Shown here: in pieces, positions 36,918 to 46,878 of the stretch
How the letters are laid out: each line of letters opens with the position of its first letter
Position numbering within the stretch: the first letter of the stretch is position 1
NCBI GenBank assembly: GCA_035582835.1
Contig: JAYKAV010003087.1
Location: forward strand, 425,481-489,480
From: Phoebastria nigripes
Taxonomy: Eukaryota; Chordata; Aves; Procellariiformes; Diomedeidae
Direction: 5' to 3'
DNA: 64,000 nucleotides
The notes under the pieces: model-generated
Seen by the model: only the letters and a program-made list of their open reading frames with translations
Told to the model about the DNA's origin: nothing
Database searches by the model: none
Translations under genes and position numbers: made by a program

Positions 36918-39890
36918 TTGAAGGGGGAAAAGGATAAAACAAGGCTTGCTAGAGATAAGCCTGGGGGTGGCACGCCAATGTTTGAGGGACAGTGTGCTAG
37001 CGANGTCCTTCAGTCTGCCATCTCAGTGGAGGTAGGGGATGGAGATCCATGCGGCAGCAAAGACGCAAGGGTTATTGGTGTGTTAGAAACCACAGAAGTG
37101 CCTGAGAATGATCACGTAGGAATTAGGGCTTCTCCCCTCAAAAAGGTGGCGGGATCAATAGCCCAACTGAAGTGCATCTACACCAATGCATGCAGCATGG
37201 GCAACAAACAGGAGGAGCTGGAAGCCATTGTGCAGCAGGAAAACTATGATATAGTTGCCATCACGGAAATATGGTGGGATGACTCGCACAGCTAGAGTGC
37301 TGCAATGGATGGCTATAAACCCTTCAGAAGGGATAGGCAAGGAAGGAGAGGCAGTGGGGTATCCTTATATGTTAAGGAGTGTTTTGATTGTCTAGAACTT
37401 AATGATGGTGAAAATAGGGTTGAATGTTCATGGGTAAGAATCAGGGGGAAGGCCAACAAGGCAGATATCACAGTGGGAGTCTGTTATAGACCATCCAACC
37501 AGGATGAAGAGGCAGACAAAATACTCTATAAGCAGCTGGGAGAAGTCTCACAATCACTAGCCCTTATTCTTGTGGGGGACTTCAACTTACAGATATCTGC
37601 TGGAAATACAATACAGCAGAGAGGAAACAGTCTAGGAGGTTCCTGGAACATGTGGAAGATAACTTCCTGACACAGCTGGTGAGTGAGCCAACGAGGGAAG
37701 GCACCCCACTGGACCTGTTGTTTGCAAACAGAGAAGGACTTTCGTGATGTGATGGTTGGAGGCCGTCGTGGGCACAGCGATCACAAAATGACAGAGTTTT
37801 CGATTCTTGGAGAAGTAAGGAGGGGGGTCAGCAGAACTGCTACCTTGGACTTCCGGAGAGCAGACANTGGCCTGTTTAGGACACTGGTTGACAGGGTCCC
37901 TTGGGAGGCAGTCCAGAAGGGCAAAGGAGTCCAGGAAGGCTGGACGTTCTTCAAGAAGGAAATCTTAAAGGCGCAGGAGCAGGCCGTCCCCATGTGCCAA
38001 AAGACGAGCCGGCAGGGAAGACGACTGGCCTGGCTGAACAGAGAGCTTTGGCTGGAACTCAGGAAAAAAAGGATAGTTTATGACCTTTGGAAGAAGGAGC
38101 AGGCAACTCAGGAGGACTACAAAGATGTCGTGAGGTTATGCAGGGAGAAAATTAGAAGGGCCAAAGCCCAACTAGAACTTAATCTAGCTACTGCCATAAA
38201 AGACAATAAAAAAATGTTTCTATAAATGCATTAGCAACAAAAGGAGGGGTAAGAAGAATCTCCATCCTTTATTGGATGCAGGGGGAAACATAGTGACAAA
38301 AGATTAGGAAAAGGCTGAGGTACTTAATGCCTTCTTTGCCTCAGTCTTTAATAGTAAGACCAGTTGTTCTCCGGGTACCCAGCCCCCTGAGCTGGAAGAC
38401 AGGGACGGGGAGCAGAATGAAGCACCCATAATCCAAGGGGAAATGGTTAGCAACCTGCTACACCACTTAGACACACACAAGTCTATAGGGCTGGATGGGA
38501 TCCACTCAAGGGTACTGAGGGAGCCAGCAGAAATGCTCACCAAGCCACCTTCCATCATTTATCAGCACTCCTGGCTAACCAGGGACATCCCAGTTGACTG
38601 GAGGTTAATAAATGTGACACCCATCTACAAGAAGGGCCAGAAGGAGGATCCAGGGAGCTACAGGCCTGTCAGCCTCACCTCAGTGCCAGGGAAGGTTATG
38701 GAGCAGATCATCTTGAGTGCCGGCACGTGTAGGACAACCAGGTGATCAGGCCCAGCCAGCATGGGTTTATGAAAGGCAGGTCCTGCTTGACTGACCTGAT
38801 CTCCTTCTATGACAAGGTGACCTCCCTTAGTGGATGAGGGAAAGGCTGTGGATGTTGTCTACCTAGACTTTAGTAAAGCCTTTGACACTGTTTCCCACAG
38901 CATTCTCCTGGAGAAACTGGCTGCTCATGGCTTGGATGGGTGTACTCTTCGCTGGGTAAAAAACTGGCTGGANGGCCGGGCCCAAAGAGTTGTGGTGAAT
39001 GGAGTTAAATCCAGTTGGCAGCTGGCCACAAGTGATGTTCCCCAGGGCTCAGTATTGGGGCCAGTTCTGTCCAATATCTTTATCAATGATCTGGATGAGG
39101 GGATCAAGTGCACCCTCATTAAGTTTGCAGACAACACCAAGTTGGGTGCTTGAGGGTGGGAAGACTCTACAGAGGGATCTGGACAGGCTGGATCAATGAG
39201 CCGAGGCCAACTGTATGAGGTTCAACAAGGCCAAGTGCCTTGGGTCACAACAACCCCATGCACCGCTACAGGTTTGGGGAAGAGTGGCTGGAAAGCTGCC
39301 TGTCAGAAAAGGACCTGGGGGCGTTGGTTGACAGCTGGCTAAATGTGAGCCAGTGTGCCCAGGTGGCCAACGGCATCCTGGCCTGTATCAGAAATAGTGT
39401 GGCCAGCAGGACTAGGGAAGTGATNNTNCCCCTNNNCTCNGCACTGNTGAGGCCACACCTCGAATACTGTGTTCAGTTTTGGGCCCCTCACTACAAGAAG
39501 GACATTGAGGTGCTGGAGTGGGTCCAAAGAAGAGCAATGAAGCTGGTGAAGGGTCTAGAGCACAAGTCTTATGAGGAGCAGCTGAGGGAACTGGGGTTGT
39601 TTAGCCTGGAGAAAAGGAGGCTCAGGGGAGACCTTATCGGTCTCTGCAACTACCTGAAAGGAGGTTGTAGTGAGGTGGGGGTCAGTCTCTTCTCCCAAGT
39701 AACAAGCAATAGGATGAGAGGAAAAGGCCTCAAGTTGTGCCAGGGGAGGTTTAGATTGGATATTAGGAACAATGTCTTCACCGAAAGGGTTATCAAGCAC
39801 TGGAACAGGCTGCCCAGGGAAGTGGTGGAGTCACCATCCCTGGAGGTATTTAAAAGACGTGTAGGTGTGGTGCTTAGGGACATGGTTTAG
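36918..39890 (+). pseudogene. CR1 ORF2 remnant (endonuclease + reverse transcriptase), inactivated
   Basis: ORF2 would nick target DNA and copy the element's RNA. The endonuclease region shows YTNACSMGNKQEELEA, AITEIWWDD and VGDFNL (37170-37600). The RT region shows YLDFSKAFDTVSHS (from 38860) and [10 protein letters not shown], and the C-terminal part continues to the TAG at 39888-39890. Lesions: TAG replaces an expected TGG at 37293-37295; a frameshift pair near 37635 and 37740; an extra A in the A-run near 38212; TAG at 38305-38307; a frameshift near 38725; a small deletion after 39140; and a deletion of a few codons near 39360. The catalytic FADD box reads FADN (AAC at 39133-39135), so RT activity would be lost even without the stops. 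The C-terminal 150 codons are unbroken. Confidence 0.92.
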
Positions 39891-39975
39891 TGGTGGACTT
39901 GGCAGTGCTAGGCTAACGGTTGGACTTGATGATCTTAAAGGTCTTTTCCAACCTAAATGATTCTATGATTCTATC

Positions 39976-40926
39976 TGCAAAAAAGCATTTCTTTGTAATG
40001 CTCCTCATATTGTGCTTTAAGTTACTTACTGCATGTTCAGAGAGCTGAACTGGCATGAGTTTAACTCCTAGAATTTTATACTGCAGTTTAAGTGACCATA
40101 GCTTTATGGTGCAAAAGACAACACATTTATACTGTTAAATATCCATTGTCAGAATTTGCTAATATGACTAGGTTTTTAGTATATCATCAAGACAAAGTCT
40201 GCTTAGAAATATGAGTGTACTTTGCATAAAGTACAAAGTTAATTACCTAAGGCCACCCATTTTTTTGAATAATAAGCTTTAAGAGCACATTTCAGGGAAA
40301 CTCAGCTGCTNCAAGTTTTATAGGAGTCATTTTCATTTCCTTCTCATTGCATCTCATGAACTTCCAAACCCAAGTACTATTTTTACAGTGACTTCCAAAC
40401 ACACATCCTTTATCATNNTGACACTGTTCTCAAAAAGACTACACCTACGTATCCCCATCTGGGGATGGGAGAATGGACCAAACACTTAAACTGAGAGCTT
40501 CTACAGCACTGTCCTACACGCACAATGGTGGCAGCTTCTTGGTGAACACATCTTGCCCTATCATCAAACAAAACATTCAGGGGACAGGAGTCATCTCATT
40601 GCATCTTGTGCGTCCATAGCTCTCACAAGTACTTGGGCTCAGTAAAACTGTCTTTTCCAATTAAAAAACAGAATAGCGACCTTAAACAAAACTAGAACCA
40701 CATGGTGGGCATGCAGTACAGTAGTAACTGCGTAAAACCGTTCAGCCCACATCTGTATAATCACACACTTGACTAAATATTTACATCTAAAAAAATTTGA
40801 GTACCTGCTTGAATAAAATCTCCGTATCAGAGCTTTATTTTGAGACAAGAATAATTTGTATTTCCTCAATAGTTTCATTTGCACGAATAGTCACTTCCCT
40901 TTAATAATGTCCTGTATGCAAAGTAG
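39976..40926. other. Unique sequence between CR1 and LTR
   Basis: No gene is supported. A minus-strand frame runs open next to the CR1 tail (peptide part GVKLMPVQLSEHA, donor GTAAGTAAC at 40021-40030), but the acceptor is weak. Two adjacent N lie at 40417-40418. Confidence 0.5.
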
Positions 40927-40933
40927 AATGCTC

Positions 40934-41530
40934 TGTTGGTTTTGGCTGGGATAGAGTTGATTTTCTTCATAGTAGCTAGTATGGGGCTATGTTTTGGATT
41001 TGTGCTGAAAACAGTGTTGATAGTACAGGGATGTTTTCAGTATTGCTGAGCAGTGCTTACACAGAGTCAAGGCCTTTCCTGCTTCTCACCCCACCCCACC
41101 AGCGAGTAGGCTGGGGGTGCACGAGAAGTTGGGAGGGGACACAGCCAGGACAGCTGACCCCAACTGACCAAAGGGATATTCCATACCATATGATGTCATG
41201 CTCAGCATATGAAGCTGGGGGAAGAAGAAGCTGGGAGGGGGGGGACATTTGGAGTGATGGTGTTTTGTCTTCCTAAGTAACTGTTACATGTGATGGAGCC
41301 CTGCCTTCCTGGAGATGGCNGAACACCTGCCTGCCCATGGGAAGCAGTGAATGAATTCCTTGTTTTGCTTTGCTTGCGTGCACGGCTTTTGCTTTACCTA
41401 TTAAACTGTCTTTATCTCAACCCACGAGTTCTCTCACTTTTACTCTTCTGATTCTCTCCCCCATCCCACCGGAGCAAGCGAGCGAGCAGCTGTATGGTGC
41501 TTAGTTGCTGGCTGGGGTTAAACCACGACA
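40934..41530 (+). mobile_element. Solo LTR of an avian endogenous retrovirus, plus strand
   Basis: It runs from TGTTGGTTTTGGCTGGGATA to GGTTAAACCACGACA. The direct repeat AATGCTC occurs exactly on both sides (40927-40933 and 41531-41537), so the borders are secure. A 7-bp match is one or two longer than usual for such LTRs and may include chance bases. A poly-A signal variant (ATTAAA) lies before CTCAACCCACGAGTTCTCTC. It belongs to the same broad family as the LTRs at 19228 and 42076 but is more diverged, and its TATA region reads CATATGAAG. There is no internal retroviral region, so it is a solo LTR. Confidence 0.93.
41400..41405 (+). promoter_or_regulatory. ATTAAA poly-A signal of the LTR
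   Basis: The common variant of AATAAA, at the R-region position of the LTR, about 125 bp before its 3' end. Confidence 0.6.
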
Positions 41531-41561
41531 AATGCTCAGCAGTTTGCTATGTTTTCTTGTT

Positions 41562-41583
41562 AAAAAAAAAAAAAAAAAAAAAA
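41562..41583. repeat. Poly-A tract, 22 bp
   Basis: Homopolymer run of A shortly after the LTR at 40934-41530. Confidence 0.95.
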
Positions 41584-41968
41584 GGCTGACAGACAAATAC
41601 AAATATGAGTGGTGCCTAGATATACACCATTAGACTTTTCCTTATATGTAACAATATATATATGTTGGCAAATTCATTTATTAGAATTGAAAAAGTCAAT
41701 GCCAGTGTTCAACAGGCAAAAATAGAAAGTACTAAAATTAAGAGCACTTAAAATTTAAAAACTTAAATGAAATTACTGCTGGAAATTTTCCCAAACTTTT
41801 CTAACTTGATTAAGCATAGGTACATTTCCCAGTCTGCAGAAGGCATATCTTTGATACAAGTGCTACATGCCTTCCAGCTTTCAAATATCAGGCACCAACA
41901 TATATGCAATTAAACAAAACTCAACATGGACAGAGAGCAAAACTCCTTAAGTCTTTAGAAGAGGCTGA

Positions 41969-41988
41969 TTTTTTTTTTTTTTTTTTTT
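41969..41988. repeat. Poly-T tract, 20 bp
   Basis: Homopolymer run of T shortly before the LTR at 42076-42644. Confidence 0.95.
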
Positions 41989-42075
41989 GTGCCTGAAATA
42001 TTCACAGCCTTCCACCTCATGCATAACAGTTTCAGGACAATCGACTAACTGAAGTACAGCAGAAGTCTTTACTAC

Positions 42076-42644
42076 TGTCNTGGTTTAACCCTGGCCAGCA
42101 CCTAAACACCACGTAGCCGCTCGCTCACACCCCTGCTCCGGTGGGATGGGGGAGAGAATCAGGAGGGCACGAGTAGGAAAACTCGCGGGTTGAGAGAAAA
42201 ACAGTTCAATAATTGAAATAAAACAAAGTAGAACAGTAATAATAACAGTGATAACAGCAACAACAATAGGATATACAAAGCAGGCGATGCACAATGCAAC
42301 TGCTCACCACTGCCCGAACCGACGCGTTGCCTGATACGCAAGAGCCCGTCCTAGGATGCAGAGCCCCCCCACACCCTTAGTTTTTATACTGAGCATGACG
42401 TTNCATGGTATGGAATACCCCATTGGCCAGCTGGGTCAAACACCCCGGCTATGCTCCCCCCGCCAGCTTCCCATGCACCTGGCAGGGCATGGGAGGCCGA
42501 AAAGTGCCCGGTGCAAGTACCACCCAGCAACACCCAAAACATCAATGGGCCATCAACGCTCCTATTACACCAAACCCAAAACACAGCACACCCCCTCCAG
42601 CTACTGGGAAGAAAGTTAACTCTGTCCCAGCCAGAACCAGGACA
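42076..42644 (-). mobile_element. Solo LTR, minus strand, complete
   Basis: On the plus strand it runs from TGTCNTGGTTTAACCCTGG to CCAGAACCAGGACA, giving TG...CA ends in reverse. The target-site duplication ACTAC is at 42071-42075 and 42645-42649. It is a near twin of the gapped LTR at 19228-19760 and shows what that gap should contain. On the minus strand a TATAAAA box and, downstream, the AGAGCCC/poly-A region mark U3 and R. It has no flanking retroviral genes. It lies head to head with the related LTR at 40934-41530, 545 bp away. Confidence 0.95.
42382..42388 (-). promoter_or_regulatory. TATA box of the LTR
   Basis: TATAAAA on the minus strand, in the sense direction of the LTR and about 260 bp from its 5' end. 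It would be the core promoter of the former provirus. Confidence 0.7.
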
Positions 42645-43100
42645 ACTACCCAAAAAACAAGGCTCAAGTATTGTGAATTTTTGTTTGCAGGAGCACTGCA
42701 AGCTCAGCATATAGCTTTTGCTTGAAGTGCTACAGCATTTAAGCTATGTACTCTAAGACAATCTTATATAAAACCCCATAGAACTATGCCATAGGATACA
42801 TTCCTGAACATTTTGCGCACTGGACATAGGTCCTTATCTTCCAGTTTAATTTGACATTTACTTCATTATCTATTGATAATGAATTTGATAATGAATATTG
42901 ATAAGCTGCCCCTGGCAGCTCTTACAGCATTCCCAAATTACCCACTTAGCAATAACCTACTGGAAGTACCATTCAGGCTGGCTGGTTATTTGCATGCCCT
43001 GCTAAGTTTTCCATGCAACAGAAATACCAGCAGACTTTTTCACCAGCAATTTTTGCATCTCTCAACNCAGCAATTGAAGAACTACAAGAAAAATCAGTAA

Positions 43101-43140
43101 GATTCTGGTTGGAACGTACCTCTGGAGGTCATCTGGTCAC
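43101..43140 (-). repeat. Possible CR1 3'-end scrap
   Basis: GGTTGGAACGTACCTCTGGA and GGTCATCTGGTC resemble the conserved CR1 3' terminal block in reverse orientation. Only about 40 bp are recognisable. Confidence 0.35.
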
Positions 43141-44413
43141 ACCCACAGATAAGGGCAGAGGGATTTTCAAGATTTGGAAAGGGAAGGTACATATGGATGA
43201 CTAAAGGTCTGTAAAATACCAGTAGTAAGAATATTTGACAAGCTTCTTCACAACACAACTTCAACTGGGTCTTTGAGGAGTCTCAAGGGACACTAGCAGG
43301 TAAGTAGATGGTAAAAAAAGTAGATTACAAAGAAATTCCCAGTGTTTGTGGAGCACTGTACCCATATTAGCTTCACTTTCGTAAAGCCTGATTGCGGGCA
43401 GGATTAGATTTAAGCTTTCTTACAGAAGCAGAAGGAATATACACCTATAGAACACATGTAAATACTGAGGTTTCTTGATACTTTGATAGATATTAGCAAA
43501 AGCTCTGATAATCCAGGACAGTCAGGCAACATGCAAATTTAAGAGCCATATAGAATAAAACAGTTGAATCATAATGAAAAGTGGGAAAGCAAGAGAAGGA
43601 AGAGATCACTGAGGCATCTGTCCATGAAAGGGGCTTAGATTTTTCACCAAATGTAACTCAATGTGCAGTATAAAAACAAAAATCAAAAGCCTGATTGTGG
43701 AACAAAAGAAAAGTGTTTATTCAGTGAATTTCTCTTTGCTGGTAACCCATACCACTGATTTTTAAATGTTTTAAGGTAAATATATTTTTTCAAATTCCTG
43801 GCTTGTTATTTTGCTTTTTACCTCCTGTGCCATTTGCCATCCATTTCTCATATTCCCTCCTACCCATACTGGTAAGCATAAATATATCTGTTTAAACAAA
43901 AGCTTACTTAACATTGCTTCCTACCTTCTCTTGAAGAATAACACAGCTAACAGTACAACGTATGTCATTACAAAACCACATATGTCATTACAAATCACAC
44001 TGAAAGATAAGATATCGCACTGAAAGGAAAAAGATAAGTAGTTTCTGGCTTCCTTTATTTTCTACAGCAAAAGTAAAAAGCCTCTATAGCAAATAATCCC
44101 TTCACAGGATTAGTATGTCTGTGATAAACCTGAGTCAGTCAGAGGGAAATTATATTTCAAAGTATGTAGTGAAAGTAACTGGCTGGTTTAATTACTGGAC
44201 TAAAGCCAACCTAAAGAAACCTGCAGTTTACAGAAAGGGAAAACATAAGAGGCTTGAATTTTGACTGCTAGACACCAGCATACAGTTCCTTCATGAGATT
44301 AATGTTATTTAAGTTATAAATGTGCCCACCAGAAACAGAACTCCAACTATCCTTGACAGGAATTTAAATTTTGCTCATCATTCTACAGAAAAGGTAGATT
44401 CCTCCCAATATAC

Positions 44414-44482
44414 CTGTAAAAATCCAGCAAATATCAATCCAATATGAAAAATAGCATCAACATTTTTTTCTCCCTGGATTTT
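44414..44482 (-). CDS. Candidate 69-bp exon, unidentified gene
   Basis: The minus strand reads an acceptor AGGCTGCAG, then 23 open codons, then TTACAG|GTATATTGGG. The peptide is KIQGEKNVDAIFHIGLIFAG followed by FLQ, in phase 0 at both ends. A second acceptor (GTATATTTAG) lies seven bases upstream and would keep the same frame in a different phase. The hydrophobic half could be a buried helix. The donor is moderate. The phase does not directly match the candidate at 46806-46878 (phase 1 end), so at least one exon would be missing between them. Confidence 0.25.
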
Positions 44483-44685
44483 CTGCAGCCTAAATATACC
44501 TCACACAGGATCACTTCACACTATGTACACAACCCAGACTAGCACATTTCAGACACCAAGAAGGTTGACAATACCTTTTTAAAAATCATAGTGATCAGAT
44601 TCCTTGAAGTGTTTCTATCTTCAAACTTTATTCAAAGTATCTTAGCTTCCTTACTTTCCAAACACATTAAGGATAATGTGATGGG

Positions 44686-45878
44686 AATAGTCAGCATGGA
44701 TTTATGAAGGGCAAATCATGCTTAACAAACTGATAGCCATCTACAATGAAATGACTGGCAAAGTGGACGAGGGGAGAACAGTGGTTGCTCTCTTGACTTT
44801 ATAAAGGCTTTCAGTTTCCTACAAAGTCTTCACACTGATGAAATGCAGACTAGGCAAGTGGTCAGTGAGATGGACTGAAAAACTGGCTGAACTGCCAGGC
44901 TCAAAGGGTTATGATCAGCAGCATGATCACAGCAGGTCACCAGTGGTGTACCCTCTGGTTAATCTTCACTAATGGTCTGGACAATGCAACAGAGCGCACC
45001 CTCAGCTACTTTGCAGGCAATACAAATCTGGGAAAGTCATTGATGTTACTAGTTGGTTGTGCTGCCATTCAGAGGGCCCTCAACAGGCTAGAGAAATGGG
45101 CTGAGAAGCAGCTAATGGAGTTCAAAGGGAAGTGTAAGGTCCTGCACCTGCGGAGGACTAGATTCTTGCACTAGTACACACTGGCAGCCAACCAGCTGGA
45201 AAGCAGCTCTGCAGAGAAGAACCTTGGGATCCTAGTGGAAAACATGCTGAACACAAACCAGCAAGTCATCCTTGCAAAGAAGGCCAACAGCATCCTTGAC
45301 TGCATTACAAAGAGCACTGTCAATAGGCTAAGGGAGGCGATCCTTCCCCTCGTCACTGGTCAAGGCCACATCTGGAGTACTGGCTCCAGTTCTAGGCTCC
45401 TCAGTTACGTAAAAGTTAGGGACTTACTAGAGCAAGTCCAACAAAGGGCCATGAAAATGATTAAGGAACTGAAGCATCTTTCATATCAGAGTGAGCTGGG
45501 ACTGTTCAGCCTGGAGAGAAGGTTCACGTTGGGGGACCTTATGTGTATAAATACCTAACAGCATAAGTAAAGACTGAGACAGACTCTTCTCAGTGGTATT
45601 CAGTGACAGGGCAAGAGGCAAAGGGCACAAACTGAAACACAGGAAATTAAATTTAAATGCAAGAAAAAACCCCCAACACTTTATTCTAAGGGTAGTCAGA
45701 AACTGGCACAGGCTGCCCAGAAAGATCGTGGAGTCTCTAGCCTTGGAGATATTTGAAACCCATCTGAACACAGTCCTGGGCAACTCGCACTAGTTGTATG
45801 TGCTTTGAGAGCAGGCAAGTTGGACCAGAAGATCTCCATATACCCCTTCCAAGGTCAGCTATTCTGTAATTTTATCTT
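44686..45878 (+). mobile_element. Old CR1 LINE, about 1.2 kb, RT to 3' end
   Basis: It starts with ATAGTCAGCATGGATTTATG in the RT domain. It has a decayed catalytic block (FAGNTNLGKS in place of FADDTKL) near 45010-45040, the block GAGAAATGGGCTGAGAAGC, a long C-terminal region with GRDLLEQVQQRAMK-like text, and CACAGGCTGCCCAGAAAG. It ends near CTATTCTGTAATTTTAT. Three broken frames cover ORF2 (44911-45174, 45235-45558, 45593-45793). It is clearly older than the copies at 24449 and 36480. Confidence 0.94.
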
Positions 45879-46805
45879 ACGTTCACCTTCTGGATTAAAA
45901 AAATTCACTTTGGAAATCAAAATGCCATCCACTGAAGATTCCACAGTGCTTTTCCCTTTAAAATTGTGGATCTCATTCTGCAACAGACTAATCCACACAA
46001 TAGTGACTTGGGTATTTATTGCATCCAATAGGGTGAATGAGAGGCAAGGGGTAAGGAAGAATGGCAGTATTCATGGGCATGTGGTGCTACTGGATAGAGA
46101 CAATATTGCCTCTAACACTATCTGACATTTTGTAGTTCTGTTTTGCTGTAAAGTATCTTTGGGGACCAGCTGCTAATGCAATCCATTGTTTTCTTATAAT
46201 TGTAGAAAATACAAACCAGTGAACTCATGATACATTAGGTCCACTCTTACAAGCAAGTTATTATGATTTAGATTCTTTTCAGGACTCAGTTTCACAGGTT
46301 TGTAATTCACATCTATGAATTTCAGACCTCACTGCATGAGAGTAAAAATTAACACATGAATACACTGCAAAGTTACTTAGAAGTACTACAGAAATGTTTT
46401 ATCGCTATTGAACTAGACTATGAAGGAACCCTACTAGCATGTCACAGAGCTGTTTTATTTGGGTATCTGTCTTCACATGATTCAGTATTCAAATGCAGGA
46501 AGGGCAAATGCATCAAACCATCAATCTGGTTAACCAGCCACTCTTCCACATGAAATCCCTTGCCTACCCTGCAATTTTTTTTTATTAGCCTTAGTGATCC
46601 TTTCTTCCTCCCAGACTCCAAAAAGCTCTTCTGGAGCAGCCACACTTGGTGAACAGGCCTAGACTGGAGTAACTGCTTCCTTGACATGTTTTTATTTAGG
46701 AGCTACTTTCATCATCCAAATCACTGCTCTTAAGTAAGCAAAACTGCTTTTTTCATTCATTAAGCAAAACAATTCTTCAAGTATACTGAAAATAAAAACA
46801 CTTAC

Positions 46806-46878
46806 CATATGCTTCACAACCGGCTAACTGCTCAGAAGAAAAATCCAGCCAATTAGCAATGGCAGTCATAGCGGGCAT
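46806..46878 (-). CDS. Candidate coding exon, possibly with a start codon
   Basis: The minus strand from ATG at 46876-46878 is open for 24 codons plus one base and ends at a strong donor, ATATG|GTAAGTGTT. The peptide is MPAMTAIANWLDFSSEQLAG followed by CEAY. An in-frame TAG directly precedes the ATG, so this is either a first coding exon or an internal exon whose acceptor is the preceding GGGCATAG. A second, better acceptor (GATTTTTCTTCTGAGCAG) lies inside and would give a 22-bp exon in the same frame. I do not recognise the protein. Confidence 0.3.

Larger units (their letters stand above)
36480..39975 (+). mobile_element. Long CR1 LINE (about 3.5 kb), 5'-truncated in ORF1, inactive
   Basis: The longest retrotransposon in the window. 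In order it has the end of ORF1, then ORF2 with endonuclease, reverse transcriptase and C-terminal region, and a short 3' UTR ending in the octamer tail ATTCTATGATTCTATC. Complete avian CR1 is around 4.5 kb, so roughly 1 kb of the 5' end is missing. ORF1 and ORF2 both carry stops, frameshifts and small deletions, and a catalytic RT residue is changed. By contrast the last 509 bp (39466-39974) are intact and match the element at 24449-24958 with one mismatch. A cluster of eight N at 39425-39447 lies just before this intact segment. It may therefore be a mosaic. Confidence 0.96.
41538..42070. other. Unique spacer between two opposite LTRs
   Basis: About 530 bp carrying a 22-bp poly-A (41562-41583) and a 20-bp poly-T (41969-41988). 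It contains no retroviral coding sequence, which rules out a provirus between the two LTRs. Confidence 0.8.
42650..44685. other. Unique sequence with one short CR1-like scrap
   Basis: Mostly anonymous. It holds the scrap at 43101-43140, a short 20-bp tandem (TATGTCATTACAAA...) at about 43960-43998, a plus-strand donor AGCAG|GTAAGTAG near 43300 without a convincing exon, and the minus-strand candidate at 44414-44482. Confidence 0.55.

Noticed and set aside
40022..40064. Minus-strand stretch with donor GTAAGTAAC (part GVKLMPVQLSEHA)
   Set aside because: The acceptor lacks a pyrimidine tract, and the frame continues through the donor into the CR1 tail.
41538..42070. Possible provirus between the two LTRs
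   Set aside because: The LTRs have opposite orientation and different target duplications, and the 545-bp spacer has no gag, pol or env sequence.
43260..43302. Plus-strand donor AGCAG|GTAAGTAG
   Set aside because: No convincing acceptor or longer open frame in front of it.
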